From Phytophthora sp. 'mugwort' (lineage: Eukaryota; Oomycota; Peronosporomycetes; Peronosporales; Peronosporaceae), in NCBI GenBank assembly GCA_033558025.1, contig JAUCEF010000006.1, forward strand, positions 1,054,001 through 1,118,000: a stretch of 64,000 bases of DNA. Reading direction: 5' to 3'. Positions within the stretch are counted from its first letter, which is position 1, and every line of letters starts with the position of its first letter. Both the position numbers and the translations under genes were made by a program. The notes beneath the pieces were generated by a model. That model saw nothing but the letters and a program-made list of their open reading frames with translations, did not search any database and was not told the origin of the DNA. Shown here piece after piece: positions 19,157-31,867 of the stretch.

Positions 19157-19735
19157 CTCTTGTGCAAGACAACGGCACGCGCCGTACCGGGTAGCTGCCT
19201 TTCATATTTCCGAGGAACACCTCAGCAACTGGTAGCGCATCTTGTGCGAGAGGTAAGGGCACGCATGACGCATGGAACCAGATGGATCTTGTCGATGATG
19301 AAGGACTTCATGTCCTCCATGAGCAGCAGGAAGTCCACACGAGGAATGTAGTTGTCCAGCTGTACGTTGGGGTCAGCTTGGATCGGAGTCGATAGTGACG
19401 TTAGTGCTCGAAGTTCTGAGGTTTCAAATATGAATATCTCGCTTTCAGACTACGGCAGGATCGAGCTCACGTGCACACGTACTATAGAATAAAAGCTGGC
19501 TTCGTTCTCGCCAACGATTCGCCAGATTTGCTGGTGTAGATTCACTTGCAATGGTGTGTCCTTGCGGAGTAGGGTGTGCTCCCCGTTTATTGAATGTGCC
19601 GAAATACCAGCTTTGCGGATGCCCATCGCCTTACGTGATGGCACATATCTGTGTGGCACTCCGTTTTTCTGTCCGGTTCTGTCGTTTAACATTATTCAAT
19701 AGAAGCCCTATCTGACAAGCTACAAGGAATTGGTG
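19157..19735. other. Unassigned stretch between the MULE and pogo relics
   Basis: Contains an 80-codon minus frame (19692-19450) with no recognised domain. The string TTTTCTGTCCGG occurs here at about 19666 and again at 20301, one on each side of the pogo relic, which may mark element ends. Confidence 0.35.
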
Positions 19736-20252
19736 CTAAGCCGTTTCTATTATCGTGAACTCGTCGAGCGCATCAAGGAAGCTCTGCTCAACAGAAGCAT
19801 CCGCAACACACTCTCTCTCACGGTCAGCCCATTTCACACGAAATAACTCACCATATACATCATGACGAGCGATATGCCACTGCGTTTCATCACTCGAAAA
19901 CCCCGCAGCAGCAACAGACTTGCTGATCACTGAGTCAGGTACAGCCTTTCACGCACTCCGCACCCACGACGGCATGCGCTCCACTGAAGGCGGCGCGGGT
20001 TCCCGCCTCGTGTGTACTTCACGTCGTCCGATAGCTTCCAGACATTGATGAACTGTGACAGCTTGGCCTTGAAGGAGCTATAGATTCCGATATCTCCTCT
20101 TGCAGATACGGCGTTAAGCCGCCTGGAATCACGCACATGCCCATCTTTTTCTCCACGCACTTAGCCTTCGTAGCTTTCGAAATGTGGGCTCTTACAGTGT
20201 CCCAAACAAGGAAATTTTCGCTGCAGTAGTCTGTTAGTGGTGGCAACACCAC
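19736..20252 (-). pseudogene. pogo/Tigger-like DDE_1 transposase, C-terminal half
   Basis: Three overlapping minus frames together give ENFLVWDTVRAHISKATK (second catalytic Asp with the typical H at +4), MGMCVIPGGLTPYLQ, then IGIYSSFKAKLSQFINVW and a C-terminal tail (MISKSVAAAGFSSDETQW). This order is characteristic of the DDE_1 domain in pogo/Jerky-type transposases. Two frameshifts (near 20100 and 19930) break it, and the N-terminal DNA-binding half is absent beyond 20252. Confidence 0.75.
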
Positions 20253-20258
20253 TAACAG
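20231..20258. repeat. Perfect 12-bp hairpin with GCAA loop
   Basis: CTGTTAGTGGTG and its exact inverted copy are separated by GCAA. It lies exactly where the pogo transposase homology begins. Confidence 0.75.
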
Positions 20259-21410
20259 TTACTCTATTTAGCAGGTAGTTGGACCATTTTTTGTGCCGGG
20301 TTTTCTGTCCGGGTGAGGTCTTTTATCCGGGGGAACCCTTATTAACTATTATACTCGACATTGAGCAATGTGCCAGAATGTCGGCGGGTATAAGAGGTAC
20401 TAGCTCTAGGAAAACCTATAGTGATATTTAGATATATAGGGCAAAATTACGTGGAGAATCCGTATTTGAGGTTCATTTTAACCGATACTAAGCCGTTTTC
20501 AAGCTAGATGCCTTCGAAAGTGGCCACTCGGGGACCGGCAATTTTCGGGAATGAGACGAGGCAAAATACAGCGATCGGATTGGTGGAGACCCTACAAACA
20601 TATGTGTTGTGCGAAAAGGGGCATTGTGCTGTCGCAGAGCTCAAATCGCGGTGATGCAGTGGCAAAAATGCAGCAAATCATTTATCGAAATATGCAGTGT
20701 TACTATTGCGTGCCTGAAATGACAAGACATTGATCCTAAATCTCCTGCACCTGGTGAAATCATGCAAGCCATTCCGTGGATGTTACCGCATCCAGATGTT
20801 CCAGTACTTTTGCCACTGCATCTGCCCCACTGCTCGGCGGATTACGGCCAACCCGGTTCTTTACCAGCCATATATCAGGAGAGTGCGTCCCAATCACATA
20901 AGAAGATAGCGACTTCACAGACGCTACGGCAAAACTACAGAGCTTGAGCTTAGCTACAAACACCGCCGTGCAATCAGCGATCAGCGTCCACTTATACAGA
21001 GCTGCGGTTGTCCGGTACACACATATCATGGTTAAGCTAAAACCCCATAACCCGTTATCACGCGCCACACGATGATAGCGCATGCCCGGAGGACCTTTCG
21101 TCGCACGACAAGCGAATACTCTTCATCTAATGGTATGCGGGTGTTGTAGTGCGGTGGATAGCTGGAACTGTCCTCAAGAAGGCCAAGCGCGTTTCATCGG
21201 TGGAGAGAGGGTTATTCGTGTCTGGAAGGTTGCGCTGAAGATAGTGTGTGTGTGTGGGGGGGGGTTACACAAATTGTTTTTTAAGCGGAGGAAGGTAGGA
21301 ACGGTTACTTCTTTTATCTAATGGTATGTGGATGCCTTTAGATGAATCGAGAATGGTGGTTGTTATATCGCCTGTAGAGTTTAACAACCGCTCACTGCCC
21401 CTCGAACTGA
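20259..21410. other. Unassigned stretch, no gene recognised
   Basis: Open frames up to 107 codons occur (minus, 21083-20760), without recognisable domains or good start context. Probably decayed transposon sequence. A (GT)n-(G)n tract lies near 21246-21265. Confidence 0.4.
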
Positions 21411-22047
21411 TTGGACATAGCTCAACTTGCTGGCAAAGGAATGGGACGACGACGTCGAAAATACGAATGGATGGTTGCGCTCTCTTGCGAGAATGAGGTA
21501 CAACTCGAGGAATATCGCGATAAGCAGAAGTGCTGGAATAAAAATGAGAGTCAACTGGAGATCTACACAGTTTGTGAGCTGAATCTTGACGCGCACTTAA
21601 TGCGCTATAGACTTTTCACCTGCGCAGATGATAGCTGCGCAAAAGCACTGTGTAGGGTCAAGTGTTCATGGATTCTACAGGTTCTGCACTAACACAAGTT
21701 ACGATTGCTTACCAAGATAGCGCGCAGATCTCGGCCACCTCCTCTTCACGCCTGCCATAGAGTTGAATTGCACAATGAAGCGCTATGTGAAGGAACGCGC
21801 TCTGGGGGGTTGTGTAGTCAACCTGCTCATATAATGAACACGATGGTTGGTTGGTTGGAGACTTGGGTTTACCTGAGGGTACGGACAAGAAAAAAAAACT
21901 ATTATCTCGTATCCAGTCGTTAGTTCGTTCCTATAGGAAGACATTCTTGCTTGCCAGCGACTGCGTCGATGTTACGGCTGCTACGGCATCAAAGCACCGA
22001 TATCAGTCCGATTTAACCACAGGTTTCGTTATGGTTTCAAGTTTGAC
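21411..22047 (+). pseudogene. 5' half of a MULE transposase, cut off by an LTR
   Basis: Plus-strand pieces in shifting frames: RRRRKYEWMVALSCENEVQL and KKCW-like residues resemble the FLYWCH/FAR1-like N-terminus of oomycete MULEs; KKLLSRIQSLVRSYRKTFLL matches the following linker. The last frame, FRYGFKFD, ends at 22047, directly at the LTR. Its natural continuation is the minus-strand MULE part at 36051-35398, which starts with the same five bases. The gene was therefore split by an LTR insertion and its halves were later separated. Confidence 0.6.
22043..22047. repeat. 5-bp target duplication copy TTGAC
   Basis: Adjoins the LTR at 22048. The inverted copy GTCAA lies at 36047-36051, adjoining the LTR at 36052. 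Confidence 0.8.
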
Positions 22048-22412
22048 TGTGACGGGGCACACAACACCTTGCGCACAGGAAGTATGACTTTCGAGAATAT
22101 ACAAACTCTCAGTGAACGGCAGTTCACCTGTCCCTGGCCTGTGGGACTGTTACCAAAATTAGGTAGATTTAAGACTGAATATATTTATAGGTGACCTTTT
22201 AATGCGTCTACATATACTACTACTAGTCACCTATAAAGTACCGTAGATGTTATTCTATTCAGTGGCTCTGAGGTCTTTGTACCATATCTGTGGTACCTAT
22301 CTATGACGTCATTACCGCCGACGTCATAGCGATGTTCAACTACATCACTTAGTGTACTTGGGTACACTTGCTCTGAAGAGTGACTTGGCACACTTCATGT
22401 AACCCCGTTGCA
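22048..22412 (-). repeat. Solo LTR (copy A) of the Gypsy family, inverted
   Basis: 365 bp, reverse orientation, very similar to the LTRs at 36052-36416 and 43720-44086. Read on minus it starts TGCAACGGGGTTACATG and ends GTCACA, with a TATAAATATATT promoter-like box. Its two flanks differ: TTGAC on the left, CGTGG (22413-22417) on the right. No internal Gypsy sequence adjoins it. Confidence 0.92.
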
Positions 22413-23970
22413 CGTGGAGTGGGTGAACGGATGTTGCTTCCCCGGCTTCGCACTGTATTTCATGCCATGAACTTGCCCAACTACCATGGGAAGAAGATCC
22501 CTCCATGGGTAGACACGATGAACCTGCTCCCCTGAGTGGCGAGTCGCCGCACGAGAAGCTATTCGTTTCTGTACCGGTGATGTACCACTGACGAACATGG
22601 GTTGCCTCGCACATGCCTATGTGCCACCCGAAACGCGTACAACAAGGGCGAAGCTAGCCCCGCGGTCTACGCTCTCGTTATTTCTCGGCTAGCACGGAAA
22701 CTACTGGATACAACCTAATGGATCTTCGAACAGGATCAAGGACGCCCAAACGCAGTGAAAAAAAATGTGCATTTTCACGAGAAGGTTATTGTGGCATGCG
22801 GTTACGCGCGTCGACTGCTCCTGAAAATGTACCATCGCGGTGCACATGATCTCACAAATGGAATTCCAGTGGTGCCGATTAATTCAGCATTGAAAGACCG
22901 CTTATTTCCGGAACCAGGAGCAGCTTCAAGGATACCCGCAGCATCCAACATGTCACCCCTGCCTCTAGAAAGGGAGTCAGCAATGATTTTCCGATGCAGT
23001 GGGAGCATCAATGGAGGGAGCCCGCTTAGCTCGCGGCAGTGAAACCTGCACCGAAGAAACGAAAAGGCCAGTGTGTCTCCCGCTATGATGGTGGACCCAG
23101 CAACGAATTTACGCCATCAACCAAGAAAGCACTCTCGGTGCCTCCGCGCACCGCTAGCCCAGACAGGAAGAGGAAGTTACCGCATATTTCCGCGATTACG
23201 TCGTTGGCTCAATCCATAACTCTGTAGCTAAGATTTCGATACCAAACAAATACAAGCAAGCCAAGGTGAGCATAGATTGCTTGGGTAAAAAAAATATCAG
23301 CAATGGGGGAAGAGATGGTGTCTTTGCGGGAGCATGACACGCGGAAACTTGTCGCACGAGCACAATTCAAACACCAGGAAGTCATAACCAACCGCTGGGT
23401 CTTTGCGGTGAGGTATGGCGCCAAGGGCCGGATACTGCGATTCAAACTCGCTTACTGATCCATGGATTCAAGAAGAAATGGCTTGGATATATTGAGATGT
23501 TTGCCGCGTCATTCGCTTCGATACCATCAGGGCTGTCATTGTGTATGCTGTGAAGTAGCCTGGCAAGTTTTACTGTTTGACGTCAATATATCGTTCTCGT
23601 ACGGCCTTCTAGGAGAACGCACCTTCCTGGAACAGCCTACTGGATTCGAAAAAAACGAAGGCCAGTGCTTAGTCTCTGTACGGTCTGAAGCAAGCACCTG
23701 CTGTATGGAAGAAGACGCTTCGCACACTACTGACTAAAAACGATTGGATCTATACGCTTAAATAGCGACTACGAACTCCACGCGATTTACGGTGTTGACA
23801 GAGAAGTGAGATGATGCTCACTGTATACATGGATGACCTTCTTCTAATGGGAACCTCGCTAGATGTGCGCGAAGATTGCTGACAAACCCAAGAGGTGTTC
23901 ACCCTCACGAGCATGGGTGAGGTGAAGTTCCTGCTTGGTATTGAGATAACAATTGACAGGACACACAACG
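22413..23970 (+). pseudogene. Copia integrase C-terminus and reverse transcriptase remnant
   Basis: Begins exactly at the LTR edge. Pieces in three frames: ERMLLPRLRTVFHAMNLP (the integrase GVxERM region), SPHEKLF, TETTGYNLMDLRTG (end of integrase), then WVFAVRYGAKGRILRFK, IEMFA...FDTIRAVIVYAV, VYMDDLLLMG (the Copia form of the Y-x-D-D active site) and MGEVKFLLGIEITIDR. Numerous stops and frameshifts. Gag and the integrase start of the same element are the inverted piece at 44087-45870. Confidence 0.8.
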
Positions 23971-24290
23971 AGATTGTCTATTAACGTCGTCGTCCCGCTG
24001 GAGGATAATAAGTCGGGCTGCGTCACGTTGCGTGGGGTGAACCTGCCGGATACATTTGACAGATTCCGCAGCAATGACGACTTTTTGGTAGTCGAGATCA
24101 TACGCGTTTGATTGCATTTTTGGTATAACACGGCTCGCGCGCTATCAGCAGAGTTTACTGGTTGACCAGTCTGTCCGTCGTTGTCGTAGCTACGACTTAA
24201 GCGGGGTCGTCACCCATCTCATGGTGTCACCAGAGACTGACCGCACGTTTCTGTCATTGAGAAGACTGCTATCACGCGCGAAGCACACTG
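23971..24290. other. Unassigned stretch between Copia and Gypsy relics
   Basis: No gene recognised. The Copia homology stops near 23985 in the middle of the reverse transcriptase, so this may be part of another element or its LTR. Confidence 0.35.
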
Positions 24291-27200
24291 AGTGATCGAT
24301 GGCTCTCTATGTGCTACTTGCGCAGTAGTGCTAGACAATGCAGGTTCACCGCGCCGACGAGATGATGACGACGGCGTTGCGGTGAAGCAGAGGCTCCCGC
24401 AGTACAAGTGTGCTGTCGAACATGGATTCTCGCCGAAGAACAAAACAGCGGTCGAGCATGGGTTCCCGCAGAGTAAGTTCATGGACGAGCAGGGGCTCCC
24501 ACAGAGTAAGATGTGATCGAGAAGGGGGTCCCCAAGGCGGCGATGCGGTGGAGTCTTTTTGGTGTGAACGAGCTGGTTTCCACACCTAGAGGAGGGTATA
24601 TCCCCATTGCCCAGGGACAGTGAGCCATCATCTTCGAGCATGGGCTCGAAGCACAGGAAGAAGTCCAAGCGTCATCGGCTGAAGCCTCGAGGCCATTCCT
24701 TTCTTACCGGCTGAATCACATTTATTAGAGCCGTCCACGCCGTCGAGGATGTGGAAGGCGCTCCTCAGCGAAGCCATGTTGTCGAAGTCGCGAGTCCGCG
24801 TCGCGACGTATCCTTACCAACGGGTCTTCCAGTGTTGTCGCAGAAGCATTTCCTGCGCGACCTTAAGACAGGCGAACATCGAAGAATAATATAAATTTTG
24901 ATTTACTTATAATTTTATTGGGGATTGATAACCGACGTCGATACATGAGCCACGACGTTTTGTTTTTAACGCGGTATCCGACGGCGAATCGTCGTCGCGA
25001 CCGAAGAGAGCCGAACCAACCCGACTCACGAGGAACGCTTCGCGGCGCAGTCATGGGAAGCTCTGCGTGAGTCGGATAACGCGGTCTACGGTACCGGCTG
25101 CGAGTACGAAGACGTCTTTCCGGACAAGATACCCGCCGAGCTACCAGTAGACCGAATCGTTTGTCACCAGATCGGCCTCGCGCCTGTAACGAAGTGCTGG
25201 TTACGCGGCAGTGCCCTCTACCCCGCGATCAAGTCAAGTCTATCGACGAATATTAGAGGGCGCCGCAAGGCTGGGATGCGCGTGAGAGTATCTCACCATA
25301 CTCGAGCCCAAACTTCTGCATGACGAAGGCCACAACGGTGGGCGCGTCGTCCACGCTTTCAAGAAGTTCAACAATGCAACCGTCCCCGCGCATACGCCGG
25401 TCCCGCGAAGGACGTGGTGCTGGACTACATGGCGGTCAGTCATTACCGCGCCATCAACTTGACCAATGGGTGCTATCAGATCCTGATGAGAGTGTCGACA
25501 TACCTCTCATGGCGGTGAGTATTCCGAGCGGCATGCTCTGGGCGAGTGGATTGTCATGCCTGTGGGATTGACGTACGTGCCTGCCACCTTCAATCCCATT
25601 GTCTCTCACATGCTGCGTCCGAATCGCGACTTCGCACCGAGTTACTTCGACGATAGCTTTGTACACAGTCGCGCCGAGGGCGAGCTCAGCGCTATGGAAT
25701 TCCACTTGAAGCACTTAAGGCAGTATTCTAAGTGATGCGAGAGAACAAGCGGTATGCGAACCTAAAGAAGTGTGTCTTCTGCGCACCGAAGATTTCGTTG
25801 TTGGGCTGCTGCGTGAGCAAGAATAAAGTCCGCGCTGACACGGAGAAGACATCGCACATCTGTTCGTGACGGACTCCTACGAACCCCAATGAGCTACGTC
25901 AATGGTTGGGTCTGGCAAACTACTAGCACAAGAAAAAAAAAAACACGAAAGACTACGCCGGCATTATCCACCCGCTGTCATCACTTCTAAAGAAGGACAT
26001 CACACAAGAGTGACGTCCCGAACACCGAGAAGCCTTCGACTCGATGCAGAAGATTCTATCGTCCGCGCCGATTTTGAAAATCGCGGACGACTCGAAGCCA
26101 TTCCACGTCGTCTATGTCAACGGCTCCGTCGTCGGGTGTGCCCCGATGAAGTTCGACGACGAGGGCCGAGAACAAGTCGTCAGCTACCGGTCCCGCCAGC
26201 TAAAGCCGGCAGAACAGAACTATCATATAAGGAACGCCTCGCGATGCGCTACGCTCTAATTCAACTCAGCGCCTACTTGCTCGGAGTGCAAACATTCGAA
26301 GCCTACATCGACCATAGACCACCGCAGACAGCAATGAAGAGCCCTTGTCTGTCACAGCGGATGGGCGCGCTAGCTGTCATTCTTCTCCGACTACAACTTC
26401 GTGGTGCGCCACAAGCCCGGCAAGTACAACATTTGCGCTGACGCATTGTCTCGGCGTCCGGTTTATGCGGGAGTCCAGCCCCCTCATGTTGACATGAGGG
26501 GGCTGGGCCGCGAAGCAACTCGCTAGACAGACGACGAAGATGTCGGCGCCTTCTGCATGGCGTCAGACCTGAACCTGACGATGTCGTCCGCGAGATTAGT
26601 AGGTGCAGAAGTCGGTGTGCACTTGCGAGACGTGCCAGCGCGTGAAGCTTTCTGCGTCTTCGCAAGCTCCCGTGTACCCTCTTCCGGTTGACACGGAAAC
26701 CTGGCGTTCGGTCTCCATGGACGTTTTGAGCTCCCGACCGACTCCGACGGGCGCGTTCTCGTGTTGGTCGACAGATTCAGCAACATGGCACACCCGTACC
26801 CGTGCCCACTTCGGTCACCGCGAGAGAGTCCGCAGTATATTTTGTCGACGATCTTTCGACACAATGGCCTTTCGGAATTCATAATCCCTTATCGTGACGC
26901 GCGGTTCACTCCGCGTGATGGTGCAAGCTGTTCGAAACCTGGGTACGAAGCTTCTGATGCGTGAGACTGCGGCACATCCGAAGACGGGAGGGCTTAACGC
27001 GGCAACAGGGCTAACAGGTTTATCGAGAACGCTTCGCAGTTACGCGACGTCGTTCACGAATTGGAGCTCGCTCGTACCCCTCGCAACGTTTGACTTGAAC
27101 AACGCCGAGCACGTGTCGACGGGGTTGAGCTCATTTTTCGCGATATCCGCGCGACATCCGCGCGTTCCTACGATACTTTCCGGGGCCACCCCACGGTATA

Positions 27201-28600
27201 CCATGCTTGGGGCGGTGGGGGGGTCGATAATTCAAGCGCAACACCGGCTATCCCTCCGGCGTCGCAGCTGCAGCATCAGAGTGAAGTCAGCACCGACGCC
27301 GTGACGTGGGCACATGCAGAGATGATACTGGAAACGCCGTGCGGCGCTGTGACCTCGCTTGTAGAATGGATGGATCGCACTCTCTTCACTCCCATCGGTG
27401 ACTTCGCAACACTTCGACATGATGCATCTCTCGCCAACTACGCCCGAACCATTGGCGCAATCGGTCGGCCACTCGGCAGTCTCGGGCTTTGTCCTGCAGC
27501 GACAGTCCATTGCGTCCTTCGTGCGCGACGCACTGAACGCGGCAGTGGACAAACAGAAGGAAAAGGCAGACCAGAGAGGCCGCAATAACTTAATTTTTTT
27601 TTCACACCGGCGTCCGCGTGTTATTATCTACAGAAGGCCTATATCCTCAGTTGTGACTAACTTGGAAGCGAGCAGCGCCCTTCAAGGTCCCGAAGGTGCA
27701 TACACACTGGGCATCCCGCCATCACTGCGTCTCCACCCGAACTTCTATGTCAGGCGCCTCGCGCGTTACCGTCCGGCTGAGATTCCGTTCTCCGCCGCCA
27801 TCTCTTGGCGGCGGAGCATATATCGAACCCACTCGCAACGAAGCTGCCGTGTCATGAACCATCCGCAGCGGGGTGAAGGTCTCCGCCGTTTGTTGACTTG
27901 GTGGGTGAAGTGCGCTGGATTGTGGAGCGTATCGTTGACAATGAGGATCCTCGCGGTTCCCGCGGACAGGTTTCTGGCGTGCGTGACCATGCTCCTGCTA
28001 CGCGCAAGCGTGTTCCCGACCGCAGCCCCACCTGTCATGCGGTGTCGGCCGTGCGTAGCTATCGCGTTCGATGGTTTCCTCCCACGGACGATACACGGGA
28101 GCCCTGTGCCAACCTCCTTCGCCTCGTTCAGATGTTCCCCACGACTATGAGACAGCCCTCGTGGCGGCGGGTGATTCCACGGGACACCCCGCGGTGAACG
28201 ATGGTGAGACCGCCAATGCTGTCGAGTCGGTGTGAGAGAGAGAGACACCACGCGTACACGGAAGCCCACTTGCTCCTAACACGAAGGAGACCGGTTGCGC
28301 CTCGAGCAATCGCGGCGGGGGCCGTCTCAACTAGAAGCCCGAAACATCTCGGAGAGGGTATGGCTGTACTTCCCGGTCCACACTGGCACCATGGTGCCGA
28401 AGGGGGCGCTCGCAAGGTGCTTGTCTCATATCGCGACGAAGTTTCACACGACGTGCGTCCCTCCATTACATGAACGTAGCAGAACCGACCGTGATCCCAC
28501 GCGCCATTGCAGACGCCCTGGCGCGACTCCACGACGGAATGTCTCTCCAAAATCTCCTCGCGATACGCCACCCATAACACGAAGCTCTTGTCTTTGCGGG
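24291..28600 (+). pseudogene. Decayed chromodomain Gypsy element (Gypsy-2)
   Basis: Pol domains in order on plus: reverse transcriptase (CYQILM near 25470; SYFDDSFVHSRAEGE near 25640, a Y-F-D-D active site), RNase H (FHVVYVNGSVVGCAPMKFDD near 26100; QLKPAEQNY), integrase zinc region (CETCQRVK near 26625) and core, then DLNNAEHVSTGLSSFF near 27095, and a C-terminal part (GAYTLGIPPSLRLHPNFYV near 27690). Frames change at least ten times. Upstream, 24385-24520 holds degenerate VEHGF..P..K repeats. After 28150 come weaker fragments that may belong to a second Gypsy family. LTRs were not identified. Confidence 0.7.
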
Positions 28601-30640
28601 TAATCGGTTCCAGCGTCGAATGAAGGCATACCATGAACGCCGCAATGCATCATGTCCAGTTTCCTCGGCCCCCTTCCCCGACGCGTCGCTCGGAAGCCAC
28701 GGATGCGTTCTTCAAGGGGTCCAGCGTAACGTCGTATAGGTCCCATTAAGCAAGCTCGTTGTCCATCAGGGTTGTGCGAAGCACGACCACGCCAGCAGTG
28801 GACGCAATGAGGATGCACGCCCTCATTGCGTTCCCCTTGGGCTGTGCTGTGACCGTCTGCTGTTCATCCATCGTCATGTGTCGCTCGGGTTTGCGAGTGC
28901 CGTCCCCCTCAATCGTCTCCGGAATTTCTTCTAGTCTCTCTTCGGGTTTTCTTTTAAGTAATATTTTCGTTTATGTTGCGTAAACGCAAACAGATTACTT
29001 AAAACATATCTACATATTTCATAAGTAATCATGGCCACATCCGGCTAGCGGGCGCGGAAGTGTCATCCGCGGATTGCTGGTAATTGGGGAGTCTGACCAG
29101 TTATTTTCCTATCAGGCGTTGAACTGATTTTGTGTGGTTCACCTGAGGCCGTGACAGCCGCCTTCTCCTAACACTAAAACAGAGTGGATTTACCCCGGAC
29201 TTAAAATTAGTCGCCACCGTTGCGCCCTTCATCGCCACTACGTATAAGCGAGTAGCGGACAATTACCTGGCCCGTTGCATTCTCACTGACGCTACTTGTG
29301 GCCTCCGTCGAGTCAGCACGAGGGCACGTCGACGGCTGCCATTCGCTTATCGACGCCGCGAGGAGATTTTGGCAGCACGCGTGCGCTAGCTTCAGCGAGC
29401 ATTAATACAAACAGCAAGATGCTGATTTGCATGGAATGGTCGTGTCAGCAGAGACATGAAACTTGTGTTTTCGCAAAAAAAAGTATTTTTTACCCGCGGC
29501 GACAGTCAATCATGACCGCCGACGGCCATCCATGACCTCCCGTTCAAATCGCACACAACGCAAGTCGACCGCGAGGCAACACGAGCACCACGGCCGTCAT
29601 GAGCTCCGCTCGTTTCCGACCTAGATCACCATACTGAGCGGCCTGTTGAATCCGCGTCGTGCACGTATAGTGAGCGTGGAGGCGATCGACATCATTCTGC
29701 GTGATGTTGCTGCTCTTCCCGCGAATAGTGGCTCCGCGAGACCGACGACGACACGACCTGCTAAACATGTATAATTACCTAATCATAGTCATTGGCAATC
29801 CGCCTATCTCCGAGCGTATGGCTGTGTTCGCTTCGCGAGATGCGGACCATTGTCCAGATCCTTCGAGGCAACCAAGCGGAATACCTTCACTGCCATTTTG
29901 AGCTGGCCGAGACGACTGCGGCCATTGAGAGGCACGCGCGGAGATATGCACCAGCTATGATCATACTGCCCGCGAACGCGAATTTGCTGGTCATCCTGGG
30001 TGCATTCAAGAGAAACATACGACGCCCACAAGTGCTAGAGGTGCTGAAAATCGTTGACCGTAATTTTATTCCGCAATGCTTCAGTTACCTCTGGTTGATT
30101 CGTATTATTGCATCACAACACATTTCAAAGATTCTGATTGCTTTCGTCATGGATCCGCAGCGCTTACCATGAATTGCTTTCGATACCGTCACAGATTAAC
30201 CCTATTGACAGCTCATGGGTCATCTGGGGTGCCGCCATCCACACTGATACCATCAGTGATCTACACGTGCTTTTATCGACCGGAATTGCTTGAATAATGG
30301 ATCCATTTTCAGTGCCACCTATTGCGATTGATACATCCGTATGTATACGATCCAGTATCAACTTTGTAACTTGGGGTTGACAAGATTAACGATTGCAGCA
30401 AGACGTGCTTCCCACACTGACAAAGTCTAGATGTCGCGAGAGACACCATTCGAGCTTTGCTGACAGTGTGCCGGACGCAATGTCCATTGGGCAGGCGTTG
30501 CATCCCTGGTCGAAGGCGCGGGTGAGCCCACAAGTAATACGTCGGTCTGCTTGATTTTTGTCGTTATCATCTCTCAGTGACGTCCCTCGGACGCCTCGCC
30601 TTCTTTGTTGTCGATCAGCTAAATAGTAGGAGGCCTTTTC
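28600..30640. other. Unassigned stretch, about 2 kb
   Basis: No gene recognised. The longest plus frame (29792-30172) holds LRGNQAEYLHCHFELAETTA and no known domain. A perfect 11-bp inverted repeat lies at 28952-29004 (separate entry). Confidence 0.4.
28952..29004. repeat. Nested inverted repeat (cruciform-like)
   Basis: TTTTAAGTAAT (28952-28962) pairs exactly with ATTACTTAAAA (28994-29004); inside, CGTTTA and TAAACG pair around TGTTGCG. Could be an element end or an mRNA 3' hairpin. Confidence 0.6.
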
Positions 30641-30666
30641 AGCGTGAAGTGCGACCGCGTCCTCGC

Positions 30667-30711
30667 CGGAGAAGTGCTCGATGCCGTGTACTTGTGTGTA
30701 GACTAGCAGCC
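30667..30711 (-). repeat. 45-bp repeat shared with 45811-45855 (Copia LTR end?)
   Basis: About 45 bp containing TACTTGTGTG and CTAGCA occurs here and next to the Copia gag relic at 45811-45855 with about six differences. In both places it lies on the side where a Copia LTR boundary is expected, so it may be the last part of an LTR. Confidence 0.45.
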
Positions 30712-31229
30712 GTCAGCATGACGAGGGCTATCGCCGCACTGGGGAAGAAAAGGGGAGCCAACAGACAACGTCGCCTTAGCATAATGCCACGGCGGGAACA
30801 ACAAATGTGGTAGATTGCTCCACAATGTGGACAATGTGGAAGTGAGATACTGCAGCGCAGCTGCCCTGGAACCCATGTTATTATTGAGCGGTTCCTTAAC
30901 TGCTCTTGTCTTCTATTGCTGCTGCAACTGCTTCTGTTGCTGGCGGTTGGCAACCGCTGTTGCGCAAGACGAGGACGGGCTGCGACCTCTCGGCCACACC
31001 GCAGTTTCCTGAGCACCTACTGCGATTGTGTGCTCCGCATATGCTGAGCATATCTGGTACCGCTGGTACCTCATACTCCCCTTCGATCATGATACACGTC
31101 AAAATGGTTGGCCACACAGACGGCAGCCTGATGCCGGTACCTTGGACGTTACGCGAGCGAACACTGCCCACGGCGCAATTATGGCAGCTCGTATGATTAG
31201 CTTGGCTGCTGGGCAAGCTGCATGCCTAA

Positions 31230-31867
31230 ATGGGTAGGACCTCTATTTGCTCGCGGAACTTGGTGAACTTATCGTTGGTCAATGCCTTGTCCATAATGTC
31301 TGCAATATTGTCGTTTGTAGACACATGCTGCATTTGGAGCTCTCCATCTTCAACAAGATGGCGGATGAGATGGTATTGTTATATATGTGCTTTGTTGCAT
31401 GCTTGCCTGATTTCGCTGTTAAGTATAGAGCTGCCTGATTGTCGCCACGTAATAATGGCGTCGTCTCCCCCCCCCGTCCGTACGAGAAAACGCTGTCATC
31501 ATGGAACATGATGTATCCCGAGATCAATTTGGAATCATCCGGGTCGTTGGCGTATCACTGTCAGAAATACAAAAACTTCAACACCATCACTGACACGACG
31601 TCCATGTGCAATCACGTGTCTGCTCGAGACAACGCAAAAATCACTGAGCTTCACGGTAGTGTTGGTGTTCAAAACACGAGACGTACCTGCCAAGATGGCG
31701 CACAGCGTCTGGCCGCGAGTCAGATGGAGTGACCCGACTATCTCCCGACATGGCAGCTTTGTACCAGTCACGATGAATTTTTCCTTAGTGTTCGACTCGC
31801 TGGTCGATTGAGGTGTCCAGCAGCCATAAACATCTTGCCTGTTGTAGGCCTTCAGGATTTTTGTCAA
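31230..31867 (-). pseudogene. Copia RNase H end (second Copia element)
   Basis: Minus frames give FPCREIVGSL-like (seen as LPCREIVGSLHLTRG), then SGYIMFHDDSVFSYG, RGDNQAALYLTAKSGKHATK and, in another frame, HVSTNDNIADIMDKALT: the standard C-terminal RNase H segment of Copia polyproteins. Frameshifts near 31525 and 31400. Its orientation relative to the inversion differs from the first Copia element, so it is a separate insertion. Confidence 0.78.
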
